Source of the DNA: DASQZK01 sp963764345
Lineage (GTDB): Bacteria > Bacteroidota > Bacteroidia > Bacteroidales > GCA-2748055
DNA: 64,000 nucleotides
Direction: 5' to 3'
Assembly: GCA_963764345.1 (NCBI GenBank)
Contig: CAVXSF010000012.1
Location: forward strand, 1 to 64,000
The position numbers and the translations under genes were made by a program. Numbering within the stretch: position 1 is the first letter of the stretch; every line of letters starts with the position of its first letter. Under the pieces are notes generated by a model, which saw only the letters and a program-made list of their open reading frames with translations, had not been told where the DNA came from and searched no databases. Of this stretch, positions 45,392 through 53,630 are shown piece by piece.

Positions 45392-46144
45392 TTAAACAAT
45401 TACTCCGATAACCATCTTGGCAGCAATGGCCAGTAAAACCACTGCGTAGGCTATTTTTACCTGTTTTGATTTGGCCCTTTGAGTCATATACCTTCCGCCC
45501 AGCTGCGACCCGATGATCACCGCCACCACCACAATAAGGGTTAGAGGCCAGTTCATATGTCCCTCGGCCATATGTCCGAGATAGCCCGAAAAAGAAGAAA
45601 ATGTTACTACGAAGGCCGTTGTGGCCGCGGCCTTTTTAGTTTCATAACCCATCATCATAAGGATAGGGGCAATGATGAATCCGCCGCCCAAACCTAGCAT
45701 CCCGCCGATGAAGCCGGCAAAAGCACCAACAAAAAATCCCAGTATACTCCTTTTTTTCAGGGACATCATTGATTCCGGCTCCGGCAGCTTCGACGACCAG
45801 AGTGTCCGAAGTGCTGCCGCCACTACCATCGCGGCAAATAACAGCTTAAGGGTTTGCACCGGAACTTTGTCACTGGTCATGGCACCAAGCGGGGAGGCAA
45901 TGAGCGCTGTCACTGCCATTACGGCTCCGCCTTTCCAGTCTACCAGCTTTTTCCTGGCAAAAGGAATAAGGACTAACAGGGTATTCAGACCGTTTAGCAA
46001 TAACCCCAACGGTATCGCCACCGTCACCATATCGAAACCAGCCCAGTTCAGCACCGGTACATAGACCATCCCTCCACCCAAACCCAGCATGGCAAAGACG
46101 AAGGAGGCCACCATGATGATCAAAAAAACAAGTGTATATAGCAT
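45392..46144 (-). CDS. TauE/SafE-family anion permease
   Basis: A 250-residue inner-membrane protein with about eight hydrophobic helices. The two inverted-repeat signatures of the family are FAMLGLGGGMVYVPVLNWAG near the N-terminus and FIGGMLGLGGGFIIAPILMM in the second half. TauE/SafE proteins export sulfite, sulfoacetate and similar organosulfur anions. With two sulfatase genes nearby, sulfur-compound export is attractive but inferred. Its gene is 46 bases from the TetR gene, a palindromic site lies in that gap, and the porin follows after three bases. The order is regulator, permease, porin. Confidence 0.88.
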   Translation of the reverse strand: MLYTLVFLIIMVASFVFAMLGLGGGMVYVPVLNWAGFDMVTVAIPLGLLLNGLNTLLVLIPFARKKLVDWKGGAVMAVTALIASPLGAMTSDKVPVQTLKLLFAAMVVAAALRTLWSSKLPEPESMMSLKKRSILGFFVGAFAGFIGGMLGLGGGFIIAPILMMMGYETKKAAATTAFVVTFSSFSGYLGHMAEGHMNWPLTLIVVVAVIIGSQLGGRYMTQRAKSKQVKIAYAVVLLAIAAKMVIGVIV

Positions 46145-46155
46145 TCTCTATTAAT

Positions 46156-46173
46156 TAAGTAATCACTTACTTA
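46156..46173 (-). promoter_or_regulatory. candidate TetR operator before the TauE/SafE gene
   Basis: TAAGTAA (46156-46162) and TTACTTA (46167-46173) form a perfect 7 bp inverted repeat with a four-base spacer. It lies between the end of the TetR gene (46191) and the permease start (46144). It would let the TetR product repress permease and porin. Confidence 0.5.
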
Positions 46174-46190
46174 CTTTATCAACAAAAATA

Positions 46191-46781
46191 TTATTTGACA
46201 AGCATCTTCATCAACAACGGCATCATCCGGTTGCAAAAATTACCGGCATGAAATTCACCCCCGCCGAGGATCAGTTCGACGTTTAACGACAGTGGTATGC
46301 CCATATAAAGCATGGCCACATTTTCCACCGAAATGCTTTCATCCCATCGGCCAATGGCAATGCCATCAAGGATGATCTTGCTGACCAGATTCCTTTGCAT
46401 GTTGAATATCTGTTGAAGACTGTTCTTTAAATCCGCATCGTTATTATGCGAAGCCTCGGAAAACATCAGCATCGTAATCCCATTGTTATTCGTGAGGTAG
46501 TTTACCGTGGCACAAAGAAATTCATGTAAACGTGTTTCCGGATCCTTGCCGGAATTGGCTATCACCTGAAGTGAGCCAATGAATTCCTTCTGTACATCTT
46601 TTATGATCGACAGGATGATATCCTGCTTCGAAGCAAAATGTCTGAAAATAGCTCCCTCACTCATCCCGATACGACGGGCCAGGTTGCGGGTCGACAAATG
46701 CTTGAGCCCGTCGGTGTAAATAATATCCAGCACCGCCTGCTTTATCTGTTCCTGCCGTATATCTGTACTTAGTTTCTGCAT
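46191..46781 (-). CDS. TetR-family regulator of the permease-porin genes
   Basis: A 196-residue regulator. The HTH reads IKQAVLDIIYTDGLKHLSTR, then NLARRIGMSEGAIFRHFASK. The C-terminal helical domain shows no recognisable ligand signature. It is followed on the same strand by the TauE/SafE permease (46-base gap with an inverted repeat), porin and FmdE-like genes, so it probably represses them until a ligand, possibly a sulfur compound, is present. The minus-strand start MQKLSTDIRQEQ is the only sensible one. Confidence 0.9.
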   Translation of the reverse strand: MQKLSTDIRQEQIKQAVLDIIYTDGLKHLSTRNLARRIGMSEGAIFRHFASKQDIILSIIKDVQKEFIGSLQVIANSGKDPETRLHEFLCATVNYLTNNNGITMLMFSEASHNNDADLKNSLQQIFNMQRNLVSKIILDGIAIGRWDESISVENVAMLYMGIPLSLNVELILGGGEFHAGNFCNRMMPLLMKMLVK

Positions 46782-46955
46782 ATTGTAATCAAACGCTCAC
46801 AAAGGTAAAAGATTATATTGAATTAAGAAAATAATTTCATTTTTATCATATCTTCTGAAATACATTGGTATGGGGAAGTGAAATAATATTCGGGTTGATG
46901 GCTTATGTACCGTAGATTTTATTTGACAATTGTATACATTTGATCGCGATTCATG

Positions 46956-46963
46956 TATTTTTG
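46956..46963 (+). promoter_or_regulatory. -7 box for the GH127-like gene
   Basis: TATTTTTG fits TAnnTTTG and lies 37 bases before the ATG at 47000. Another possible box, TACATTTG, is at 46935-46942. Either one argues against a start at 46940. Confidence 0.45.
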
Positions 46964-46999
46964 AGAATTTCTTTTTTGTTCCGTGTAAAATGTACCTCC

Positions 47000-48775
47000 A
47001 TGACAAAACAAAATATCACCCTCATTATCAGCATTCTTCTGCTCACCTCCTGTACCGGTAAGAACCATGGTTTATCAATGCCCGAACAGGCACCTCAGCC
47101 GGTTGCCTTCGGAAAAGTCAGGATCGACCCGGACAGCCGCCTTGGAAAACGCGCCATGGCCAATTTTCTCAGGCTGGAACGGGGCCGTTACCTGCCCGAC
47201 AGTATTTACCTGGTTCCAAACCCGCAATACCATCAGACCGACTGGCCGGGAGATGTGCCGGGAAGGCTTGTCCTCGGTCAGACCCTCCTGCAGGAAGCCA
47301 CCGGTAGAAAAGCGGCTTATCTGGATGAGATCATCAGGCAATTCCCGGAACATATGAACAATAAGGGTTATTTCGGGTACGACTATGGGGATATGATCAA
47401 CGAACAGCAACTCTCAGGTCATGGCTGGGTGCTGAGAGGTCTGTGTGAATACTACCTGGCGACCAAAGATTCTGCCGTACTCAGCATGATCACCAGAATG
47501 GTGAATGATCTCGTACTCCCTACCAGAGGCGAACATGCACTCTATCCCATTGATCCATCGCAACGACATGACGCAGGCGGATACATGGGTACCTCACAGA
47601 AAAGCCTGGGGAAATGGATCCTTTCTTCCGATATCGGCTGTGATTTCATTTTCATGGATGGGGTCATTCAGGCTTATCAGATCCTGAAAACCCCGGAATT
47701 AAAAACCATCTCCGATGAGATGGTTTCCCGCTTTCTGCAGGTGGACCTAACCGGAATCAAGGCCCAGACCCATGCCACGCTGACCGGTCTGCGTGCACTC
47801 GTCAGGTATTATACGATTACCGGCGATACGGCGATCCTTGACGCTGCTGAAAGCCGCTACCAAACATATCGTGCACAGGCTATGACAGAGAACTATGAAA
47901 ACTACAACTGGTTCGGCCGTCCGCGATGGACGGAAGCCTGTGCTGTCATCGACTCATACATCCTGGCGGTGCAGCTCTGGCAATACACCGGCAAAACGGA
48001 ATACCTTGCCGACGCTCAGAAAATTTACTACAACGGGATGGGATTTGAACAACGGTATAATGGTGGCTTCGGCTGTAACAGCTGCCTGGGTAATCATGAT
48101 CCTCTTTCCGGTCAGAAAACCGATCCATTCCTGACGGTATCCGTCACCGAAGCCCACTGGTGCTGCACCATGAGAGGGGGAGAAGGCCTGGCCAGAGCGA
48201 TTGAATACAGCTACTTTACTCAGGGAAATACAATCATCATCCCCGATTTCAACACCAGCCGCGCCGACCTCGACCTTCCTGCCGGAAAATTGATCCTGAC
48301 CCAGAAAAGCGGATACCCTTATAGCTCAACCGTAGATTTCAATATTGAAAAGGCAGCCCTGAAAGAACCGGCTACCCTCAACCTGTATTTTCCTGACTGG
48401 ATTGTAAATCCAACAGTTACCGTGAACGGGAATACGATCCCTACAGAAATCAGAAACGGTTTTCTGTCGCTGAAAAGCCAATGGAAAACAGGTGACAAAA
48501 TCAGTCTCGCGTTTACCCTTAAAGATTATGAAGCGCCGACCCGAAATCTGAACAGTATAAAAGGCTACCACAGCTTCTGGCACGGTCCGCTCATATTGGG
48601 TCATCCTGGAACGGAAGAGGTTTCCCTTCCGGCAGACAGTCCTATCAGTCCGGCCAAAGATGGCAACTTCGTGATGGAGGGTACGAACATTATCCTTACA
48701 CCGGTAAATCACCTGATGGATCCTGCAGTTACCAGGGAAAATCAGTATTCGATCCAGGTTTTGTTCAGGGATTAA
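47000..48775 (+). CDS. GH127-like (beta-L-arabinofuranosidase-type) lipoprotein hydrolase
   Basis: A 591-residue exported glycoside hydrolase. MTKQNITLIISILLLTSC has a lipobox ending at Cys18. The middle is an alpha/alpha barrel with GYFGYDYGDMINEQQLSGHG and NYNWFGRPRWTEACAVIDSY. GFGCNSCLGNHDPLSGQ and THE AHWCCTMRGGEG segment near residue 385 supply the Cys residues that in GH127-type enzymes bind zinc and act as nucleophile. C-terminal beta domains end RENQYSIQVLFRD. GH127/146 enzymes release beta-L-arabinofuranose; a sulfated or other substrate is possible here. The ATG at 47000 is chosen for the lipoprotein signal. Confidence 0.75.
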   Translation: MTKQNITLIISILLLTSCTGKNHGLSMPEQAPQPVAFGKVRIDPDSRLGKRAMANFLRLERGRYLPDSIYLVPNPQYHQTDWPGDVPGRLVLGQTLLQEATGRKAAYLDEIIRQFPEHMNNKGYFGYDYGDMINEQQLSGHGWVLRGLCEYYLATKDSAVLSMITRMVNDLVLPTRGEHALYPIDPSQRHDAGGYMGTSQKSLGKWILSSDIGCDFIFMDGVIQAYQILKTPELKTISDEMVSRFLQVDLTGIKAQTHATLTGLRALVRYYTITGDTAILDAAESRYQTYRAQAMTENYENYNWFGRPRWTEACAVIDSYILAVQLWQYTGKTEYLADAQKIYYNGMGFEQRYNGGFGCNSCLGNHDPLSGQKTDPFLTVSVTEAHWCCTMRGGEGLARAIEYSYFTQGNTIIIPDFNTSRADLDLPAGKLILTQKSGYPYSSTVDFNIEKAALKEPATLNLYFPDWIVNPTVTVNGNTIPTEIRNGFLSLKSQWKTGDKISLAFTLKDYEAPTRNLNSIKGYHSFWHGPLILGHPGTEEVSLPADSPISPAKDGNFVMEGTNIILTPVNHLMDPAVTRENQYSIQVLFRD

Positions 48776-48822
48776 AGCTGTTTTCAGGAAGATCTTTGTC
48801 AGAAAACCAATACCTCGCAGAG

Positions 48823-49341
48823 CCTTTATGTGCCCTCATGTGCCTCATGTGGTTCAACTCCCCTCTTCTCATGTGCCCTTATGTGCCTCATGTGGTTCAA
48901 CTCCCCTCTTCTCATGTGCCGTCATGTGGTTCAACTCCCCTCTTCTCATGTGCCTCATGTGGTTCACATCCCTTCTTCTTATGTGCCCTCATGTGGTTCA
49001 ACTCCTCTCTTCTTATGTGCCCTAACTGGTTCCCCTCTTCTTATGTGCCCTTATGTGCCTCATGTGGTTCTTCCTCTCTTCTTCTTCTTATGTGCCCTTA
49101 TGTGACACATGCGGTTCACATCCCTTCTTCTTATGTGCCCTTATGTGCCTCATGTGGTTCTTCCTCTCTTCTTCTTCTTATGTGCCCTTATGTGACACAT
49201 GTGGTTCTTCCTCTCTTCTTATGTGCCCTCATGTGGTTCTTCCTCTCTTCTTCTTCTTATGTGCCCTCATGTGCCTCATGTGGTTCTTCCTCTCTTCTTC
49301 TTCTTATGTGCCCTTATGTGCCTCATGTGGTTTTTCCTCTC
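48823..49341 (-). repeat. ACATAAGG-family tandem array, copy 4, longest
   Basis: About fifteen variable units; on the plus strand they read cttatgtgcccttatgtgcc, tcatgtggttc and tcttcctctcttcttcttat. The unit length varies from about 34 to 65 bp through gain or loss of an inner 10-11 bp element. It occupies the gap after the GH127-like gene and before the terminator of the Tat-exported oxidoreductase. It has the same orientation as copy 3. Confidence 0.92.
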
Positions 49342-49374
49342 TTCCCGCTGGTTGACAGGGGTTCATTCTGAGAA

Positions 49375-49414
49375 ATGAAAAAGCCCGGGAACCTGACAAC
49401 GGCTCCCGGGCTTT
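49375..49414 (-). terminator. rho-independent terminator of the Tat-exported oxidoreductase
   Basis: AAAGCCCGGGA (49380-49390) pairs with TCCCGGGCTTT (49404-49414) around a 13-base loop. On the minus strand it is followed by TTTTTCATTTC. It lies about 50 bases after the stop codon at 49465. Confidence 0.85.
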
Positions 49415-49464
49415 CAAGGGTTAGTCGTGTATTTGAGGGATGTCAAATCCCGGTGGTGAAAAGC

Positions 49465-50955
49465 TTAAACCAGTTTCCAGCCGTCACGATATGTATGTTT
49501 GATCATCTCAGCGGCAAAAGCCTTGGCATTGATCGTTTCACGTTTGGTATCGAACTTGGGATCGCCGTTGATCACGGTAAACTTATTGGATTTCACAATG
49601 TTTACCTCATCGTTGTCGGCGATGTTGGTGATCTTCATGCCTTCACCATCCCACTTCAGCGGGCGCTTGAGGTCCTGCAACCTGACAGCCAGGTTACCCA
49701 TTACCACCATTTCGTTCAGCTTACCGGAGTAATCGAAGTTTGAACTGGTAGGGATCCTGTTTTCCGGACTTTCCTTGCAGGCACGTACCCAGTCCATTTC
49801 ATGACTGGTCTCAACGCGGCGAAGGACTTTCGGAGCAACATATTCCTTGGTAACTTCTTTTCCACCGATCCACAATCTCGGATTAGCACCATAACAACCG
49901 CACATGATCTTGCCTTTCGTTCCTTCCATGAGCACACCGCCATTCCAGTCACCCATCAGTTCGCCATCGGCCAGTTCCGGCATCCTTTCGGGCATCATAC
50001 CACCGTCGTACCAGGTTACATGAACAGCAGGCATCTTTACTTTATGGAATTTTTCCCTTTCGGGGAAGAAATAATCGACTATTTCTGACTGTGGTGCACT
50101 TTCCGTATTAAACAAGCTTGAACAGGCCTGAACCGTGTCCGGGTATTCAAGCCGGAGGCTCATAAATACAGGATCGAGAATATGGTTTGCCATATCGCCG
50201 AGAGCTCCTGTACCAAAATCCCACCAGCCACGCCAGTTCCAGGGAGTATATACTTCATGGTAAGGACGCATTTTTGCAGGTCCGATGAAAAGATCCCAGT
50301 CGAGGGTTTCGGGAACCCACATCCCCTTCTCCGGTCGCTCAAGTCCCTGGGGCCAAATGGGCCGGTTGGTCCAGGAGTGAACCCGGTCAACACTTCCGAT
50401 GGCATCATTCCACAACCATTCACAAAGGATTCGTACGCCTTCGCCTGAATTTCCCTGGTTCCCCATTTGGGTTGCAACTTTATAATCATGGGCTTTCAAC
50501 CTGAGCATCCTCGATTCGTAAACCGAATGTGTCAGAGGTTTCTGAACATAGACATGCTTGCCGAGTGACATGGCCGTCATGGCTGCAATGGCATGTGTAT
50601 GGTCAGGGGTGGCCACAACAACAGCATCGATGCCGTCAGCCATCTCGTCAAACATCTTGCGGAAATCTTTGTACTTCTTGGCATCGGGATAATCTTTAAA
50701 TGCTTTGGCAGCATATGCCCAGTCCACATCACAAAGCGCTACAATATTCTGGGATTTGAGATTGTTAATGTTAGAATGGCCCATCCCGCCAACACCAATG
50801 CCGGCAATATTTAACTTATCACTGGGAGCAACTCTCCCTTTTGCGCTGATAATACCACTTGGAAGAATGGTAAGTCCGGCAGCAGCAGTGGCTGAAGTGG
50901 CCAGGAAACGCCTTCTTGAGATTCCTCCTTTTTCAGGATTTTTCATATTAAACAT
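49465..50955 (-). CDS. Tat-exported Gfo/Idh/MocA-family oxidoreductase
   Basis: A 496-residue periplasmic or surface dehydrogenase-like protein. The twin-arginine signal GGISRRRFLATSATAAAGLT directs export in folded form with cofactor. The Rossmann motif is NIAGIGVGGMGHSNINN. VQKPLTHSVYESRML is the family EKP-type motif with Gln-Lys-Pro. A following TQMGNQGNSGEG block and FGTGALGDMANHILDP with the catalytic-type His are typical of the glycosidase-like secreted subgroup. Such proteins oxidise and sometimes cleave glycosides. A strong terminator follows. An in-frame ATG three codons later (MKNPEKGG) is an alternative start. It stands next to a GH127-like lipoprotein but is oppositely oriented. 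Confidence 0.88.
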   Translation of the reverse strand: MFNMKNPEKGGISRRRFLATSATAAAGLTILPSGIISAKGRVAPSDKLNIAGIGVGGMGHSNINNLKSQNIVALCDVDWAYAAKAFKDYPDAKKYKDFRKMFDEMADGIDAVVVATPDHTHAIAAMTAMSLGKHVYVQKPLTHSVYESRMLRLKAHDYKVATQMGNQGNSGEGVRILCEWLWNDAIGSVDRVHSWTNRPIWPQGLERPEKGMWVPETLDWDLFIGPAKMRPYHEVYTPWNWRGWWDFGTGALGDMANHILDPVFMSLRLEYPDTVQACSSLFNTESAPQSEIVDYFFPEREKFHKVKMPAVHVTWYDGGMMPERMPELADGELMGDWNGGVLMEGTKGKIMCGCYGANPRLWIGGKEVTKEYVAPKVLRRVETSHEMDWVRACKESPENRIPTSSNFDYSGKLNEMVVMGNLAVRLQDLKRPLKWDGEGMKITNIADNDEVNIVKSNKFTVINGDPKFDTKRETINAKAFAAEMIKHTYRDGWKLV

Positions 50956-51057
50956 TTTTATTTAGTTAATAAAATAGATACAGGTAATCATTTTGGATGA
51001 AACTGATCCGAAAGATAATTATTCAGAATAAAAAAACCTATATCGTCCTGAATGTAT

Positions 51058-52164
51058 TTATGATATATAAGTCTGATATACTTGTCGGATGCCTTCTTCA
51101 AGACTAAGTTTTTCTTTCCACCCCAGAGAATGAAGCTTACTGACATCCATCAGTTTCTGGCTGGTCCCGTCGGGTTTTAAACGGTCCCAGTCAATGAGCC
51201 CGTTGTATCCGGTGATACGTCGTACCAGCTCTACCAGTTCCCCGATCGTAATATCACGACCCGTGCCGATGTTTATGTGGGTGTTCCGGATATTTTTCAC
51301 GGTCTGTTCGAACAACTTTTTATCAGGAACCAGGTCCGCAAAATCAAGATTTTCAAAAATGTACACGCAGGCATCCGCCAGGTCGTCTGAATGAAGGAAC
51401 TCCCTTCGCGGTGTCCCGGTGCCCCAGAACCTTACCGTCACCTCCTGTCCTTCTTTCGTAATCCCGTATTTATTCATCAACCCGGTCAGACTGGCTTCAT
51501 TGGCTGATCCATCCGTGCCTTCAACCGGATACCGGTTAAAATCCTTCCTGATCCCTTCCATGTCACCCTCAAGCAAACATTTGCCAAGATGAAGCTTCCG
51601 TATTACCGCCGGAAGGACATGCGACTTCTCCAGGTCGAAATTATCATTCGGACCAAAGAGATTCGTAGGCATCACCGCGATAAAGTTGGTATTATACTGA
51701 AGATTGAAGGATTCGCACATTTTAATGCCGGCAATCTTTGCTATGGCGTAAGGTTCATTGGTGTATTCCAGCTCAGATGTAAGCAGGTACTCTTCCTTAA
51801 GCGGCTGGGGCGCATCCTTCGGATAGATACAGGAGCTTCCCAGAAACAAGAGCTTCTTTACACCATATTTATATGCATGGTAAATGACATTATTCTGTAT
51901 CTGGATGTTATCGTAAATAAAATCGGCCCGGTAAATATTATTGGCCATTATGCCCCCAACCTTTGCGGCAGCAAGAAAAATATAATCCGGCTTTTCCCTG
52001 GAGAAAAATGCATCAACGGCCGGAGTGTCCATCAGATCGAGTTCCTCATACGACCTGAAAAGCAGGTTGGAATAACCTTTTTCTTTGAGTTTTCTCACCA
52101 GGGCCGAGCCAACCAGACCCAGATGACCTGCAACGTATATCTTAGCTGATTTGGAAATCATCAC
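51058..52164 (-). CDS. fcl: GDP-L-fucose synthase
   Basis: A 368-residue epimerase/reductase that makes GDP-L-fucose from GDP-4-keto-6-deoxymannose. KIYVAGHLGLVGSALVRKL is the NADP-binding motif in the Fcl form; FLGSSCIYPKDAPQP and YAIAKIAGIKMCESF carry the active Ser and the YxxxK pair. FWGTGTPRREFLHSDDLA is the conserved fucose-synthase block. It is somewhat longer than E. coli Fcl (321) because of a middle insertion (about residues 195-235). It begins 42 bases after gmd on the same strand, so the two consecutive pathway enzymes form an operon. Confidence 0.95.
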   Translation of the reverse strand: MMISKSAKIYVAGHLGLVGSALVRKLKEKGYSNLLFRSYEELDLMDTPAVDAFFSREKPDYIFLAAAKVGGIMANNIYRADFIYDNIQIQNNVIYHAYKYGVKKLLFLGSSCIYPKDAPQPLKEEYLLTSELEYTNEPYAIAKIAGIKMCESFNLQYNTNFIAVMPTNLFGPNDNFDLEKSHVLPAVIRKLHLGKCLLEGDMEGIRKDFNRYPVEGTDGSANEASLTGLMNKYGITKEGQEVTVRFWGTGTPRREFLHSDDLADACVYIFENLDFADLVPDKKLFEQTVKNIRNTHINIGTGRDITIGELVELVRRITGYNGLIDWDRLKPDGTSQKLMDVSKLHSLGWKEKLSLEEGIRQVYQTYIS

Positions 52165-52206
52165 CTTATCATGTATGATTATTGGTTAAAAAAGCGTACA
52201 TAATGT

Positions 52207-53337
52207 TTATTCAAAAGAATGGTTAACCTTATGGCCCATGTCAGACAATGCTTTATCCCTGGCCATAAGTTTCAGATCGCTGCTGATCATCTCACTGACA
52301 AGGTCCTGCAGTTCATATTCAGGCTTCCATCCGAGTTTTTGCATGATCTTATCAGGATTGCCAATAAGAAGATCAACTTCGGTAGGGCGGAAATAATTCG
52401 GATCGATTTCAACAACACACTGGCCGATGGATTTCCGGTCGAGAACACATCCTTCCGGAAGATTCCCTACCTCAGAAATATAGCCTTTTTCCCCAACACC
52501 TGTTCCCCTGAATTCAACTTCGATACCTACTTCCCGGAAAGCCAGCCCGACAAAATCGCGCACCGAAGTGGTGATGCCCGTAGCAACAACATAATCATCG
52601 GCTATATCCTGCTGCAGAATCATATACATTGCCCTGACGTAATCTTTGGCGTGTCCCCAGTCTCTTTTGGCTGAGAGGTTTCCCAAAAAGATCTTTTCCG
52701 TGAGACCCAGGACGATCTGAGATACGCCCCGTGTAATTTTCCTCGTGACAAAAGTCTCTCCGCGTATCGGTGATTCATGGTTGAAAAGAATACCGTTACA
52801 GGCATAAATATTATAGGCTTCCCGGTAGTTTACCGTTATCCAGTAACCGTAAAGCTTAGCCACTGCATACGGGCTCCTTGGATAAAACGGGGTCTTCTCA
52901 CTCTGAGGGACCTCCTGAACCAGCCCGTAAAGTTCGCTTGTCGAAGCCTGGTAAAATCTGGTTTTTTTCTCCAAACCGAGAAGCCTGATTGCCTCAAGTA
53001 AACGCAAAGCACCAATACCATCGGCATTAGCTGTATATTCAGGCGTTTCAAACGAAACCTGGACATGACTCATCGCTCCCAGGTTGTAAATTTCGTCGGG
53101 CTGGGTTTCCTGAATAATCCGGATCAGATTGGTAGAATCGGTAAGATCCCCGTAATGAAGAAAAAACCGTTTGTCTTTTTCATGCGGATCCTGATACAAA
53201 TGATCAATCCTGTGGGTGTTGAACAGCGAACTTCTTCGCTTGATCCCATGAACGATATACCCTTTCTCCAGCAACAATTCTGCAAGGTATGCTCCGTCCT
53301 GTCCGGTAATGCCCGTGATTAATGCGGTCTTTGCCAT
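52207..53337 (-). CDS. gmd: GDP-mannose 4,6-dehydratase
   Basis: A 376-residue SDR that converts GDP-D-mannose to GDP-4-keto-6-deoxy-D-mannose. TALITGITGQDGAYLAELLL is the typical Gmd start; YQASTSELYGLVQEVPQSE and FYPRSPYAVAKLYGYW give the Thr/Ser-Glu-Tyr-Lys catalytic set. FNHESPIRGETFVTRKITRG is a Gmd signature. The tail is normal in length. It is upstream of fcl and downstream of the sugar-phosphate transferase gene, so GDP-fucose for a surface polysaccharide is the likely product of this cluster. The 293 bases upstream hold no gene that I can see. Confidence 0.96.
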   Translation of the reverse strand: MAKTALITGITGQDGAYLAELLLEKGYIVHGIKRRSSLFNTHRIDHLYQDPHEKDKRFFLHYGDLTDSTNLIRIIQETQPDEIYNLGAMSHVQVSFETPEYTANADGIGALRLLEAIRLLGLEKKTRFYQASTSELYGLVQEVPQSEKTPFYPRSPYAVAKLYGYWITVNYREAYNIYACNGILFNHESPIRGETFVTRKITRGVSQIVLGLTEKIFLGNLSAKRDWGHAKDYVRAMYMILQQDIADDYVVATGITTSVRDFVGLAFREVGIEVEFRGTGVGEKGYISEVGNLPEGCVLDRKSIGQCVVEIDPNYFRPTEVDLLIGNPDKIMQKLGWKPEYELQDLVSEMISSDLKLMARDKALSDMGHKVNHSFE

Positions 53338-53630
53338 ATAATTGGAAAGTTAGAATTTAATTTTCTGTTTCCCGGGAACGCCCTGGTCACATCAGACCTT
53401 GCCGGGATTACTCCGGTAAAAAATACAATCACATCGTCCCGTCCTTCAAAACGATCTATAAAGGTACGAAGTTCATGGAAATATACCCTGTTCCGAAAAC
53501 ATAAACTATGAAATCACCTCCGGTACCAGTGCAATGGGACATTCTTACAATATGCACTACCGGAAAAGACCGTACTGAAATCAGAGCCGGCCCCCCGTTC
53601 TCATCTGTTGTCAAAGGATGAAGGGATTAA

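Noticed and set aside
48796..49371. Frames of up to 191 codons rich in Cys, Pro and Val in the ACATAAGG arrays, also at 23076-23434 and 24937-25272
   Set aside because: Three frames are open at once because the repeat lacks stop codons. Composition follows the DNA repeat, so these are not proteins.
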